Positions 12,801 through 24,530 of a DNA stretch of 64,000 nucleotides are shown in pieces. Position 1 is the first letter of the stretch. Every line of letters starts with the position of its first letter. Made by a program: the position numbers and the translations under genes. The stretch is from Ailanthus altissimus (Eukaryota > Streptophyta > Magnoliopsida > Sapindales > Simaroubaceae): positions 1,748,001 to 1,812,000 of the forward strand of contig OX327694.1 in assembly GCA_946807835.1 (NCBI GenBank), written 5' to 3'. The notes under the pieces are model-generated. The model worked only from the letters and a program-made list of their open reading frames with translations, did not search any database and was not told the DNA's origin.

Positions 12801-13650
12801 AAGTCATATTTAAAGATGGTATTACAACATTTTAGTATTTCAAATGAGTCAAAACCTATAAGTACCCCTACTTATTCCTCATATAAAGATCAATGCATCT
12901 TTATCTCCTAGTTTAAATGAGAGTATGTCTCGAGTTTCATATGCTAATGCAGTTGGTAGCCTGATGTATACTCTGGTGTGTACGAGACCCAATATTTCAC
13001 ATACAGTTGAAGTAGTAAGCAAATATGTGCATGATCTTGGTAGAGGACATTAACAAGTTATGAAATGGATTCTACGATATTTACTGAAGACCGTAGATGT
13101 TGGCTTAGTCTTTAAGAGAGATGATACATGTGATCAATGTGCTGTTGGTTATGTTGATTCTGATTATGTTGGTGATTTGGATAAACACTGGTCAACAACC
13201 GATTATGTGTTTACTCTTGCGAGAGCACCTGCGAGTTGGAAGTCTACTTTACAGTCTACTGTTGCTTTGTCTACTACAGAAGTAGAGTACATAGCAGTTA
13301 CAGAGGCTATGAAAGAAGCTATTTGGTTACAAGAATTACTAGATGAGTTAGAAATTGGTCAAAAGAAGATTCCTATTTATTTTGATAGTCAAAGTACTAT
13401 TCATTTAACGAAGAATCTAGTGTACCATGTTTGAACCAAGCATATTGATGTTTAGTATTATTTTGTGCAAGAGATCATTAGTGAAGGAAGATTCTTACTT
13501 TAAAAGATTAAAACTGCCAAGAATCTCGCAGATATATTGACTAAGGTGGTGACAGCAATCAAGTTCAGTTATTGATTGGACTTGATCAATATAGTTCAAG
13601 TTTGATAGTACAATTAGGCATAAATTTAGAGGTGTTGCATTTGGATAGAG
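9878..13650 (+). pseudogene. Ty1/copia gag-pol polyprotein, element A (broken)
   Basis: Translated piecewise, the domains run in copia order. Gag (UBN2-type, LENKYxKKSNENRLYLL, about 9890-10160). Zinc knuckle remnant (10304-10350, first Cys lost, a stop in GHW). Protease (WIMDSGCTYHMC, about 10480). Pre-integrase (LWHM-LGHIGEK, about 10880) and integrase (11010-11560). Reverse transcriptase (RLVAKGYTQMEGIEY, 12245-12290; catalytic box now YVDN at about 12634 instead of YVDD). RNase H (SWKSTLQSTVALSTTEVEY, about 13235). At least fifteen stops interrupt it, many explainable as CAG to TAG or TGG to TAG/TGA. The gag N-terminus is missing. Not functional. Confidence 0.88.
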
Positions 13651-13708
13651 AATTTTAAAAAAAAGTGATGCTTTGTGGAGGATTGTCATATTCGCCAAGG
13701 TGGAGATT

Positions 13709-14118
13709 AGTTGAAAATTAGCTTATATGCCAATTGAGTCAATCCCACATTGGTGAAAAATGGCATGGGAGTGGCTTGGTTGAGTTTATATAAGATAAGG
13801 CTCTCTTGGTTTGTACCTTTGAATAATTCTCTTCTCCCCCCTCAATTTGTAAGATTTCTCAATGAGAACTTTATAGTTCAAAAGTTTTACATATAAGCCT
13901 ATGAAGTTTGAGTATTTATAGCTTGACCCAATAATTTGAAATTTATATCGTGACCTAGAAAATTTGTAATTTCTCTTTGAAGATAATGAATTTATTCCAG
14001 CAGCGTCCGATAATGTATGTAACATTACCAAACCTTATTAAATTTAGTATTCTTTTTATTTTATATATTGTGTTGTATGATTGGTTGATTAGTGACCTCG
14101 TTGTGATATTATATCCTA
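13709..14118 (+). repeat. 3' LTR of element A
   Basis: Shorter than the 5' LTR and collinear with it. Contains TATATAAGATAAGG, a TATA-like stretch at 13788-13800. Right boundary approximate. Confidence 0.75.
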
Positions 14119-14690
14119 TTGCTAGTATTATTAGTTAATTGTGTTTCGATTACCCAAAAATTGTATTTCGCATAATAATTAATAACAATGCTAATTATTT
14201 GTTTGAACGCTTCTATAGCAATAGATATTTAATTTTGATAAATGATCTCATATTTTATTGAATTGATTTTACTACACTTAAAAAGTACACTTTAGGCGTT
14301 ATTTTTTAATACTAAGATTAAATTAAATATTTGTAAAAATTTAAGAACTTAATGAATAATTTAAAAAAAAATTAAGGACTAAACTGATAATTTTTCTTTA
14401 TTAAAGAGGCTATAACTTCAAACTAGGTTTTGAGGGGAAAAGGAAGTTTAAACAAAAACCAATGATTTAGATAATAAGTAGGTGTAAAGAGCTGTAAAAA
14501 TATCTATATATATATGGGTGTTTTATGTATTTTATTCAAGATTAAAAAGGTAAATGTCGAAAAGAGGTTTTGTGGGATTTTTAGAAAAGTGTCAATAGCT
14601 TCACAAACAATATATATTTTCCTTTTCAGAAAAAAAAAGGATTTAATGTAAAGATCAGTGTGCTGCACAATTGATGTAAAAAAGAGATCC
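14119..14690. other. AT-rich intergenic DNA before the SABATH pseudogene
   Basis: No gene seen. This would be the old promoter region of the pseudogene; a TATATATAT run lies at 14503-14513. Confidence 0.3.
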
Positions 14691-14716
14691 ATTCACAATG
14701 AGCAGCAGCAACAGCA

Positions 14717-15455
14717 ATGGAGACGGAGAAAGTGGATTGCAAAAGGGCAGCTGAAAATATTCATCAAGAGCAAGATCTCCTCGTGAAAGAAAAGGGAGAA
14801 TATATAGTTATACGAAAAATACAGTGGCTTAGCTCTGTCCTCACAGACATACAAATAGGATTGTAATTTAGCTCAAATCTAGAAAATTTTAAAATTTCTG
14901 TCTAGCCCAAGTTAAATTTTTTTTTAAATTTAGTTTGGATTTGGATTTGGATTTTATCTTATTTTTTTAAAAAAAATTAAATTAAATTTTATAATTTTTA
15001 ATATATATGAATTTAACAATTACTTTATAAAATAAATATCTAAAAATTTTAAACTTAACTTAAAAAATTACAAAAAATTACAAAAAACCAAAAAAAAAAA
15101 GGATTTAAACTTGAATTTAGAAAAACTTGAGTTTTAGGTTCGTATAAAAAATTCAAATCCAAATTTGGGTTGTGTAAAAGCCGAATCCAAATTCAAATTT
15201 TGTTATCCCTATTTATAAATGCTAACTAAAGATTGATTAGATCACTTGAATAGCATCGAATCTTAACTTTCTATCTTTTGTTTATTGATAGATCATTGAT
15301 AACGTGTGATTAATTTACTATTACAAAAGAAGGCGATTTTGAAAGCAAAGCCTTTGATACAAGAAAGTTTCATTGATCAATATTGCATGCAACAACTTTT
15401 CAAAGTGCTTAAACTTAGTGAGTTTGGAATGTGCTTTCGACAGGGGGTGGGCAAC
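14717..15455 (+). pseudogene. SABATH methyltransferase pseudogene (exons 1 and part of 2)
   Basis: Exon 1 begins METEKVDCKRAAEN, closely like gene 1 (MELEKVDCKSTADE). After that indels destroy the HMNGGEGDYSYAKN motif, although AAGGGAGAATATATAGTTAT still aligns at the DNA level. An intron-like stretch follows, then exon 2 resumes near 15328 as KKAILKAKPLIQES, nearest to gene 2 (AILKAKPLIHES). Similarity fades at the SAM motif (about 15430-15455). Exons 3 and 4 are not found in the window. It sits about 90 bp left of copia B, which may have landed in an already truncated copy. Orientation matches gene 1. Not functional. Confidence 0.85.
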
Positions 15456-15540
15456 CCAAATTGCAAACCGTAATTCAAATTGAGCACAAACACTGGTTTG
15501 GAATTTTAACTAAGGTCTAATTATCGACACAACAAGTAAT

Positions 15541-15545
15541 CAATC
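15541..15545. repeat. TSD of element B, left copy (CAATC)
   Basis: CAATC directly precedes the left LTR and recurs directly after the right LTR at 20980-20984. Confidence 0.85.
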
Positions 15546-16274
15546 TATTGAAGCAGAAGCATACAAATAAGCAATATAACCCAAGCAATATAATGCAAAA
15601 CAAGTAATTAAGAAACTAAAGAGAAAAATTGTAGAAGAAGAACACACAATTTGCGTAGTTCAGCAACTTGCCTACGTCCACGGTGAATCAAGATCACACA
15701 CTCTTATTATTGAATCTCAAGGCCCTCACAAAGTATACCTTTTATAAAAAAGACTTACAAAGTAATCACATTTTCTTGCAATCAAAGAATTTTTTTCTCA
15801 CAAAGAAACACAAAGTATGTTTGATAACAAAGATCTCACTCTAATCACAAAGATTTGTGTCTTCTCATTAAGATTTTCACTAAGATCACAAAGATATGTT
15901 TACAAGTCAATAGAGAGTCTTTATATAGGCTTTAGAATGATCAATGTTTATCCTAAACATATGAGAGTCATATTAGGGAGTTCTACAACAAGTAGGAGAT
16001 GAAACAAGTCGAATCAAAATGGGAAACTATTCCCTATACTGGGCACCGCGGCGCTCAGCCCCTGGCGTTGCGGCTCTGAGGGGGCACTCGTCTAGGCGCC
16101 GAGGTGCTCAAATTTTGTCTTGGGTGCCGCAATCCCCACGACCTGTCACCCCAACACCCACGCCTGGGTACTGCCACTTGCATTTTTCGCGTCTATCTTC
16201 GATCATCGCATACCCAATGCACTTGGCTTGCTCTCTAAATCATATCCTAATGATTTTTAATCAACTTTCTCACA
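15546..16274 (-). repeat. 3' LTR of element B
   Basis: The plus strand starts TATTGAAGCAGAAGC and ends ACTTTCTCACA. It contains a GC-rich block (16044-16180, GCACCGCGGCGCTCAGCCCC) missing in part from the 5' LTR. Confidence 0.88.
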
Positions 16275-16299
16275 AATCCCTTCCTTGATTCAAAATTAT

Positions 16300-19200
16300 T
16301 TACAAAGTAACTTGATCTCTCATCTCCGCATCTTCAGTCACCCTCACAAAGTAGTAACTCATGTTAAGTCTTTGCATAGAATGAACTTAACCAAGGGTAG
16401 TGGCTTAGTCAACATATCAGCAGGGTTTTGAGACGACACTATCTTCGTTAAACTAACTTCACCACTTTAGAAAATCTCTCGAATGTAATGGAGTCGCACA
16501 TCAATGTGTTTAGACCTCCCATGGAACACTTGATACTTGCTTAGGTATTTGGCACTCTGGCTGTCACAATATACACCGATGTTCACATCTTCAGTAACCA
16601 TTACCTCTGCACATATGCCTTTCAATCACACAGCCTCCTTAATAGCTTCACCAATAGCTATGTACTCTGCCTCTGTGGTAGATAGTACAACCACATATTG
16701 TAGAACTGATCTCCAACATATACTACACCCAAACATTATGAATACGTAACCCATCAATGATCTTCTCTTGTCTAGATCACTTAAATAATCTGAATCTACA
16801 TATCATCTTACCATTACACTGCTGTCCTCATCCCTTTTAAACATCAACCCGTAATTCGACGTCCCCTTAAGATATCTCAAAGTCCACTTCACTGCAAGCC
16901 AGTGATCCTTATCCAAATTTACCATGTATCTACTCACCACATTTAGAGCTTATGCTATGTCTAGTCTTGTACAAACCATTGTATATATAATGCTTCCCAC
17001 AGCGCTTGCATATGATACTTTACTCATCTGTAGTTTTTTCTATTCGAATGTCGGCGACTGTCCTGCTAAAAGTTTGAAATGCATGGCTAAAGAAGTAGAT
17101 ACAGCCTTTGCGTTGGACATACCAAAATTCTCTAGAATTTTGAGTATATATAGCTATTGAGACAAGAAGGTGACATCTTTTCTTTCCCTCACAATATCCA
17201 TACCCGATATTCTCTTCGCTGCTTTCAAATCCTTCATCTCAAACTCGTCACTTAACTGCTTCTTAAGTTTTTGTATTTCTTCCATAATCTTACATGTAAT
17301 TAACTTATCATCGACATATAGAACCAAATACATCATCCCACAACCTATGTTCTTGAAGAATGCGCATTTGTCATACTTGGTCCTACTAAAGCCACAAACC
17401 ATCATAAACTCATCAAATCTCTATACCATTATCTAGGTGATTGCTTTAACTCATATAATGACTTCTTTAGCAAACAAACATAATCTTTTTTTCCAGGCTC
17501 CTCGAATTCTTGTGATTGTACCATTTATATCTTCTATTCAAGCTCTTCATAAAGAAAAGTTGTCTTTACATCAATTTACTCTAGATGTAAATCAAGGTTT
17601 GCATACATGGCTAATAAAATCCTAATAGATGTGTGCTTGACGATTAGAGAAAATATCTCATAAAAGTTAACTCCCTCTCTTTGAGTAAAACCTTATAAAA
17701 CTAACCTAGCCTTGAATCTCGTACTCTCTATCCCCGGTATCCTTTTATATCCACTTGTACCCAACCAGTTTCTTTTGAGGTCTCTCCACCAATTTTCATG
17801 TATTGTTCTGCCTAAGAGAACTGATCTCTTTTTCCATGGACTATTGCCATTCTTTCTTGTTTTCACTATTTATAGCCTCACCATATGTTCTAGGCTCATC
17901 ATATTCAAGAGTGTAAGCAGAATTAAAAGCATGAGCAACTAAATCTGTTTGTGCATACCTGATGGTGGGTTAATCGTTCTCCTTAGTCTGTCTCTAGCTA
18001 GCTGGTACTCTTCAAGTTCAATCTCTGGAGTCATAATCTTTCCTTAGGTGAACTTGAAGGAACTTATCAGTGTTCTCGATTCATCTTCAAAGATCTTATT
18101 ATTAAAGTGCTGATTTGGGGGTATATCAGATCTATTCTCAAGCACTACTTCAACTTCTATTGACTCGTGTGCTGAGTCTTCCTTGGACATAGGTTCTTCT
18201 TTCTCGTCCTTTTGGGAGGCTTTCAGCATTGTTATCTCATCGAACATCACGTTACAGCTTATGATACTTCTTGACGGTGTCAAATCCTTACATCATACTT
18301 TGCATCCTTACAATCATTCGGGATATCCTATGAATATCCTTTTGATAGCTCTAGGTTCCAATTTTTCCTCCTTAACATGTACAAATATTTAGGTGGTCAT
18401 ATTTAAGAGAGTTGCTAGACCATTTCTGTTCTGGCATTTTAAAGTCAATTGATGAGAAGAGAGTTCTATTAATCAAATAAGCTGCAATCATTACAGCTTC
18501 TCCCAAAAAAGCCTTGGACATATTCGCATTGATAAGCATGCATCTAACCCTTTCAAGTAAAGTTCTATTCATCCTCTCAGCTATGCTATTCTGCTATGGT
18601 GTTAATCTTACCGTTCTATGCCTTGCAATCCTATACTTGGTATAAAACCCATCAAGCTCTCTATTACAAAACTCGAAGTCGTTGTCATTTCTCAATTTCT
18701 TCACCCCTTTACTAGTCTGATTCTTAGCAAGAGCCTTTCAAGTCTTGAATACATCAAATGTTTGATCCTTGCTCTTCAGTACATAGACCCACAACGTTTT
18801 TGAATAGTCATCAATCAAATTGAAAAAATACCTAGTACCACAACGAGTAGCTGTCTGAGCTAGTCCCCAAAGATCCGAGTGTATGTAGTCAAGAGTCCCC
18901 TTAGTCTTGTGCCAGTACTAAACCTCACCCTATGTACTTTTCCAAGCACACAATGCTCACAAAACTCTAATGGCTGGAACCTATTCTCACCAAACGCCTT
19001 TTAACTAAATAACTCATTCAAGTTTGTCTCGCCTAGGTGTGCTAGTCTAAGATGTCATAACTTAATTTACATATTCTCATCATTTACAAAGAATAATGCA
19101 GAACTACTCACAACTTCAACATTAAGCACATAAACACCTTTGTGCTTCTCTCCTCTCATTACCACCATGGAACCCTTCAATACTCTCAAAACCCTTCCGT

Positions 19201-20282
19201 CGATCCTAATGGAACATCCATTCTGGTCTAAAGTCCCTAGTGAGATAAAGTTCCTTTTGAGGTCAGAAACATACTTAACATCTGTCAACTCTCTCACTCG
19301 CTCATCATGCAACCTAAGTTTAACACTACTAATTCCTATCATCTGGCACGCAACGTTATTACCCATTCACACCTTATCACCAATAATGGGCTGAAAATTT
19401 ATAAACCAAGACTTATGCAGGCATATGTGAAATGTACAACCAAAATCAAGAACCCATTGTTCAGCATTCTTACCATCAGTAGCGACGAGTATCTCTGCGC
19501 TGTCATAGCTATCATCATAGGCAAGTGCAGCATCTGCTTTATTTTTGTCTTGTGTTTTCTTCTTTGGACAATCCTTTATGAAGTAGCCCTCTTTCTTATA
19601 GCAATAGCACTTCCTAGGAGTTCTAAACTTCAATCTTGAGCCATTTTTTTTTTCTTCCATCTCTATATGAGGGCCTTCCTCTTACAGATAGACTTTCTGC
19701 ATTGCCCTTGATCTATCTCTCTAATAACTTTAAGTTTAATGATGATTTCACATCGCTCATCGTTAAACTTTCTCTGACATAAAGTAACATATCAACAAAG
19801 CTCTCATAACTCTTGGGGAGTGAACTCAGCAGGATAATTGCTCTATCTTAATGTTGATAGACTCAAGATCAAGAATGATCTTATTGAAGGTGTCTACATG
19901 ATCTTCATCAGCATCCCCTCTGACATATACTGCTGATACAACTTCTTCCTTATATGCAATCTGTTGGTCAATGATTTTTGCATATAAATGGAGTCAAGTT
20001 TCTTCTAAAGACCAATCGACGTCGTCTCACCTGCTACTTCCTTAGTACTTCATCGCTCAATGAAAGAACAATTGTGCTGTGAGCTCTTTCTTGAATGTCC
20101 TTTCTTTATATTTTAGCTTTAGATGACTCTGACGTCTTTTCTTCTTCACTAAATAGAGTTGCAGTCTCCTCTAATGTTGAGCCTAACCATTGGCTCAATA
20201 ATAACGCCTTAACCTTCATTTTCCACAGATTGAAGTCATTCATACCATTGAATTTCTCTGCCTCATATTTGGGTGTAGCCAT
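16300..20282 (-). pseudogene. Ty1/copia gag-pol polyprotein, element B (broken)
   Basis: Starts MATPKYEAEKFNGMNDFNLW at 20282, the usual copia gag start. The zinc knuckle reads CYCYKKEGYFIKDC near 19600, with Tyr where His binds zinc. The protease site is DFG in WVLDFGCTFH (about 19440) instead of D-S/T-G. The pre-integrase and integrase parts follow (about 19060 down to 18370, e.g. RTLLERVRCML). The reverse transcriptase keeps LYVDD (about 17310) and FEMKDL, and RNase H remains lie at about 16350-16950. Many stops and frame changes show it is dead. Confidence 0.88.
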
Positions 20283-20298
20283 GTCTACTTAAAACCAA

Positions 20299-20310
20299 AC
20301 TCTAATATTA
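20299..20310 (-). other. Primer-binding site of element B
   Basis: The minus strand reads TAATATTAGAGT, 8 of 12 bases like the initiator-Met tRNA site TGGTATCAGAGC. It lies three bases inside the LTR edge. Confidence 0.6.
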
Positions 20311-20313
20311 ATT

Positions 20314-20979
20314 TGTTAAAGCGGAAGCACACAAACAAGCAATCTAATACAGAATAAGTAATTAAGAAACTAAAGAGAGAAATGGTAGAATAAGAATACA
20401 CAGAATTTTCGTGGTTTTACAACTTGTCTACGTACACGGCGAATCAAGATCACACACTCTTATTATTAAATATCAAGGCATTTATAAAGTATGCCTTTTA
20501 CAAGAAAGACTTACAAAGTAATCACTCTTTCTTGCAATCAAGCGATTTTCTCTAACAAATAAACATAAAGTATGTTTGATCACAAAGATTTTACTTTAAT
20601 CACAAATATTTGTGTCTTCTCACTAGAATTTTCACTAAAATTACAAAGATGTGTTTACAAGTCAATAGAGAGCCTTTATATAGGCTTTAGGACGACGTAA
20701 GTTTACCATAAATATGTGAGAGTCGTTTTAGAGAGTCATGGAACAAGTAAGAGACGAAACAAGTCGAATTAAAATGGAAAATTATTCCCCGCGCTGAGGG
20801 GGCTTCGTTTGGGCGTCGTGGCGCTAGTCACCTGGCGCCGCAAAGCTCAGGTTCTGTCTTAGACACTGCCACTTGCGTCTTTCGCCTCCTTTTATGTCCC
20901 TCTTCAATCTTCGTATACTCAATGTACTTAACTTACTCTCCAAATCATATCTCAATAACTTTTAATTAATTTTTTCACA
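20314..20979 (-). repeat. 5' LTR of element B
   Basis: The plus strand runs TGTTAAAGCGGAAGC...TTTTTCACA. TTTATATAGGCTTT (20674-20687) contains a TATA-like core, read on the minus strand as AAAGCCTATATAAA. The GC-rich block is shorter than in the other LTR. Confidence 0.88.
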
Positions 20980-20984
20980 CAATC

Positions 20985-22149
20985 TTTTCTTTTTGTTGGG
21001 ATTAAATTTAATTAGCCCGAATAAATCTATGCCACCTATCAAAAATCTGTGCCGCCAATCCAATCTTTAAGTTAAAACCAAAGTTATTATATAATTCGAT
21101 TCACAAGATAAACATTCAAAAATTAAAATAGCATTGTCAATCATCAATTCAACATGGAAGAATTAACAGCCAACAAGTGATAAGGACAGATTCAAATTTT
21201 GGAGGAAAGATATTTTCTTTCAAATTTTGCATAAAAAATGAAATTTTTTATCTTCACTCATTTTAAAGTTGCTTAAATTTCCTCAAATTTATTCAAATTT
21301 AACCAACATTTTTTTTTATTCTCTTATTAAACAATTTTCTTTTATACTCCTTAAGGGAAAGTAAATGTTAAAGTAGACTTCAGAGTGTGTTTTTCAAGTA
21401 GAGGTGTACAGTAAAAAGTGTCAAATAAAGGACTTAAATCAATTAGTGAGACTTCACTTCTGTTCAACATTTCCTTTTAATGATTACCCACTGTGACACA
21501 TTGCCAAGTGCTAACAGTCAATGTAGAGATTTATAATCTAATTATATTAAACAAAGAAATTTTTCTTAATAAACTAAACTGATATAAAAATTGAATTGTT
21601 GTTGATTAGAATTATTTATTTTCAATAGAATCAAATCTATCTATTTAAATTTGTAATGCATAATAATTATCTTTTGTGGATGAAGATACACTAAAGGATA
21701 TCGTCAAAATTTTTTATTTTAACAATTAATTTTTACGTTTAAAACTATAACAGTTAAGACAGATGAAATTATAACCAAAAAAAAAAATTAATTATCATTA
21801 TAGAATGAATTGTAAGTGGATTATCCTACTTTGTTATAAAGTAGAAACATCTTGTAACACAAAATCAACGACTCTATAAAGAACTAAAACTAACAAAATA
21901 TCTATTTCAGATCTAGACCTAAATAGTGTAATATATATAAATTTAAAATTTAAAATAATAATTAAATTAAAATATTTAGCAATGAAAATTTTTGTAAATA
22001 GCTATAAATTTAGGGTACTTAACTAATTTAATAAATACTAAAATTTTTTAACCTTTTTAGCAAAAGAATTCAAACATAGACAAAAATACTTTTTTACAAT
22101 TTCAACAGTATCCACAATAATAAATAGTGTCTACTATAGTACACAATAG
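20985..22149. other. AT-rich intergenic DNA
   Basis: No gene, repeat boundary or RNA gene recognised. It includes host sequence to the right of the element B insertion. Confidence 0.3.
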
Positions 22150-22497
22150 CAACTATAGTAACATTTTTTTATTCAAAATTAAAATTTTATTTGTTTATTA
22201 AAATTACATTTATTTTCTATTTAATTTAATCAAATTGCTATGGAATTTAAATAAATAATATAATTATTCAATGTAGTTAAATTAAACTAAATAATATAAT
22301 ATAATTAAAAAATAATTTTTATAAACAAGTACAAACTTAATTTGTATTTGTTGTTAAAATTATATTTATTTTATATATTAATAATTAAATAAAAATACAA
22401 ATTTAAACAAATATATTTAATTTTAAATGAATAATATAAATTCATCATGAAATACATAATAAAATAAATTTCTAAAAAATAGAAATAAATTAAAATA

Positions 22498-22950
22498 TTA
22501 AGGTGTGATAAAAAATAACACGCCCACATTGGTGTAACAATAAAACAATATTGCACCTACATTAAGAGCACAATAAAGAAATATTGTGCTCACATTAATG
22601 GCGTGATAAAAGGATATCGCGCCCATAATACGGGCACAATAAAAAAATGTCGCAACCATATTAAGGGCGCGATAAAAAAATATTGCTCTCTCATTGAGGG
22701 CGCGATAAAAAATATCGCACTCACATTGAGGGCACGATAAAAAATATCGTACCCACATTGAGGATGCGATAAAAAAATATCGAGCTTAATATAAATGGAT
22801 TGGTCCTAATAAAATTTTTGCACTTTATCATGCCCATATTGGGAGCGATAAAAATTATCGCCCCCATATTAAAAGTGATAAAAATCATTGTGTTTATATT
22901 GGGTGCAATAAACAACTATCGCACCACTTATTTGGATGCAATTTTTGGGG
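22498..22950. repeat. Array of about 12 palindromic units (GCGATA...TATCGC)
   Basis: The units are about 32-38 bp long: GGGCGCGATAAAAAATATCG plus a CACxCACATTGA spacer. Each unit carries an internal inverted repeat (GCGATA / TATCGC) able to form a short hairpin with an A/T loop. The best conserved copies lie at 22660-22790; both edges decay. The frames that stay open through the array are a product of the repeat. Confidence 0.8.
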
Positions 22951-23036
22951 AGCATATTGCGCGCCCCGCCGGTCTCTTTTATTTTAATTTTATTATTTAT
23001 TATGTTATTTATTTTTAATTTAATTTATTATTATTT

Positions 23037-23041
23037 ATAAT
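23037..23041. repeat. TSD of solo LTR, left copy (ATAAT)
   Basis: ATAAT directly before TGTTAAGAG; the identical five bases follow the LTR at 24172-24176. Confidence 0.75.
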
Positions 23042-24171
23042 TGTTAAGAGTAAAAGATTGGTGACACTCAATTCGCCCTAGAACAAGCTACCTTAGTTGG
23101 ATTGAGCTTGGGCCCAAACACTTAGACTTTCATAACTCGACCCAATAAGCTTATCTAATGGGACTTGTGTTAAAACACGTGTCACTATTCAGTGCCGGTG
23201 TCAGAGGACATGTCACAAGAGCTTGAGCATCTTTCGCGTCTTCATAAGCCCATTAGTAGACGTATATATCAACATACCTTAGGTTACGCCACATTAGTAG
23301 CCTGACCTACTTGAAGAGCACCTTGATGCCATGTCATCTAAACTATTAGGCTTAAAGATAAGATTGGATAAGAGAATCTCTAAAGAATCAATAAGTAAAT
23401 ACCACGTCAGTAAGCAAAGAGTTTGTCATTCGATGACATTGTTGACTTAATAGATAGAAGGTGTCTGTAATAAGTGGACAGTTTAGCTTAAGACCCGCCA
23501 AGTTTAAAGGGATAGAGTCAAAAAATCCATCAAGCTCCCAAGTTTCACCAACTCGACCTGACAACTTGGAAAGCAACTAATCACCAATATTCCTAGTACT
23601 CTAAACATCAAGGGAGGTCAAATAACCTTCTTACTCCTTTAAGTAAAGTTCTCCAAAATACCCCTTATAATAGGGATTGTTTTCTAATAGTAGTTTGCAA
23701 TGTGCAGCTCGTGAGAGAAAATCTCCAGACTAACATCTTACAAACGCAAGTTAAGTTTCTAAAATTGAGAGGTGGTAAGAGGCGTTTTGAACATTTCGAA
23801 TTTTGAACTCTTCCTTTAATAAGAGAAAACTCTCCACTTTCTCTTCAGAATTTTTTACACTTTCTCTAAGGCAAGTAAAACCTGGGGAACTTTCTCCATA
23901 ACACACTCACTTGATTTGAGCGTCGAAGGGCTGGTGTCGACGCCATTGACCTCTGTTTACTATGTTCCTCAGGTTCCTTCAGCTCACCTAGCTCTAGTCT
24001 GGTGTTTAGCTCACTCTTAGCTCAACTTTAGACTCTCCACCACCAAAATAACCCTAACTTAACCCTTGGTGAAAGAAGGCCTAAGAAACTCAAACTTCCT
24101 AACATCATTTTCTCTCTCACACAACAAAGTTAGGGTCGAGCCCCCCACAAGCTACAATTTGGTCCCTAACA
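23042..24171 (+). mobile_element. Solo LTR, about 1.13 kb, probably gypsy-type
   Basis: Begins TGTTAAGAGTAAAAG, ends GGTCCCTAACA, and is flanked by perfect TSD ATAAT. It is far less AT-rich than its surroundings. The block TTGATTTGAGCGTCGAAGGG followed downstream by CAGGTTCCTTC is a pattern known from LTRs of several plant gypsy elements, which also suggests plus orientation. No internal region is present. Confidence 0.85.
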
Positions 24172-24530
24172 ATAATAAATAATTTATTTTTTATTTGTTA
24201 TTATTTATAATATGAAATATAATTAATTTATATGATTTATTAAAAATTATATTTATATTTATTTATTAAAATTATTTATTATTTTAACTATTATATGTTA
24301 ATTATTAATGTTAATTATATTATTTATTTAGTTTAATTTAACTACATTATTTATTTAACTTTTTGTAATAGCATGATTAAATTAAATAATTAACAAATAA
24401 TATAAATAAATAAAATAAATATAATTTTAAATAAATAACATATATTAATTATGCCATACATAATAAAATTATAGATAAAGTAGTTATAAAATTAAGAAAA
24501 ATAAAATAAGATTAAAAAATAAAAAAATTC

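Larger units (their letters stand above)
9285..14118 (+). mobile_element. Ty1/copia element A, decayed
   Basis: LTRs at 9285-9786 and 13709-14118 enclose copia-order coding remains: gag, protease, integrase, reverse transcriptase, RNase H. The polypurine-like stretch CCAAGGTGGAGAT lies directly before the 3' LTR. The two LTRs differ clearly and the 5' one carries roughly 90 extra bases around 9500-9590, so the insertion is old. No convincing TSD or initiator-Met primer site remains. Confidence 0.85.
15546..20979 (-). mobile_element. Ty1/copia element B, complete but decayed
   Basis: Two LTRs (15546-16274 and 20314-20979) in direct orientation, perfect 5-bp TSD CAATC, a primer-binding site at the 5' end and a purine-rich tract before the 3' LTR on the minus strand (CAAGGAAGGGATT). 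The internal region carries gag, protease, integrase, reverse transcriptase and RNase H remains on the minus strand. Belongs to the same broad LTR type (Tork-like appearance) as element C and the solo LTRs at 7975 and 49829; the lineage name is inference. Confidence 0.93.
22150..24530. mobile_element. Foldback-type element with long AT-rich inverted arms
   Basis: The left arm contains AATGTAGTTAAATTAAACTA (about 22270-22290). The right arm contains its reverse complement, TAGTTTAATTTAACTACATT (about 24327-24346), with further similarity on both sides. Between the arms lie an array of short palindromes (22498-22950) and, inserted secondarily, a solo LTR (23042-24171). A CATACATAATAAAAT motif also occurs in both arms in direct orientation. 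Outer limits are uncertain and no TSD was found. No transposase is present, so it would be non-autonomous. Confidence 0.5.

Noticed and set aside
14698..14719. ATG at 14698 as start of the SABATH pseudogene
   Set aside because: It is out of frame with the METEKVDCK sequence; the ATG at 14717 aligns with gene 1.
22498..22915. Open frames of 64-86 aa with repeated YFL-type segments
   Set aside because: They simply translate the palindrome array; repeat length keeps the frame open.
22498..22950. CRISPR-like array
   Set aside because: Repeats and spacers both vary and are not separated into constant and unique parts; the context is a plant nuclear genome.
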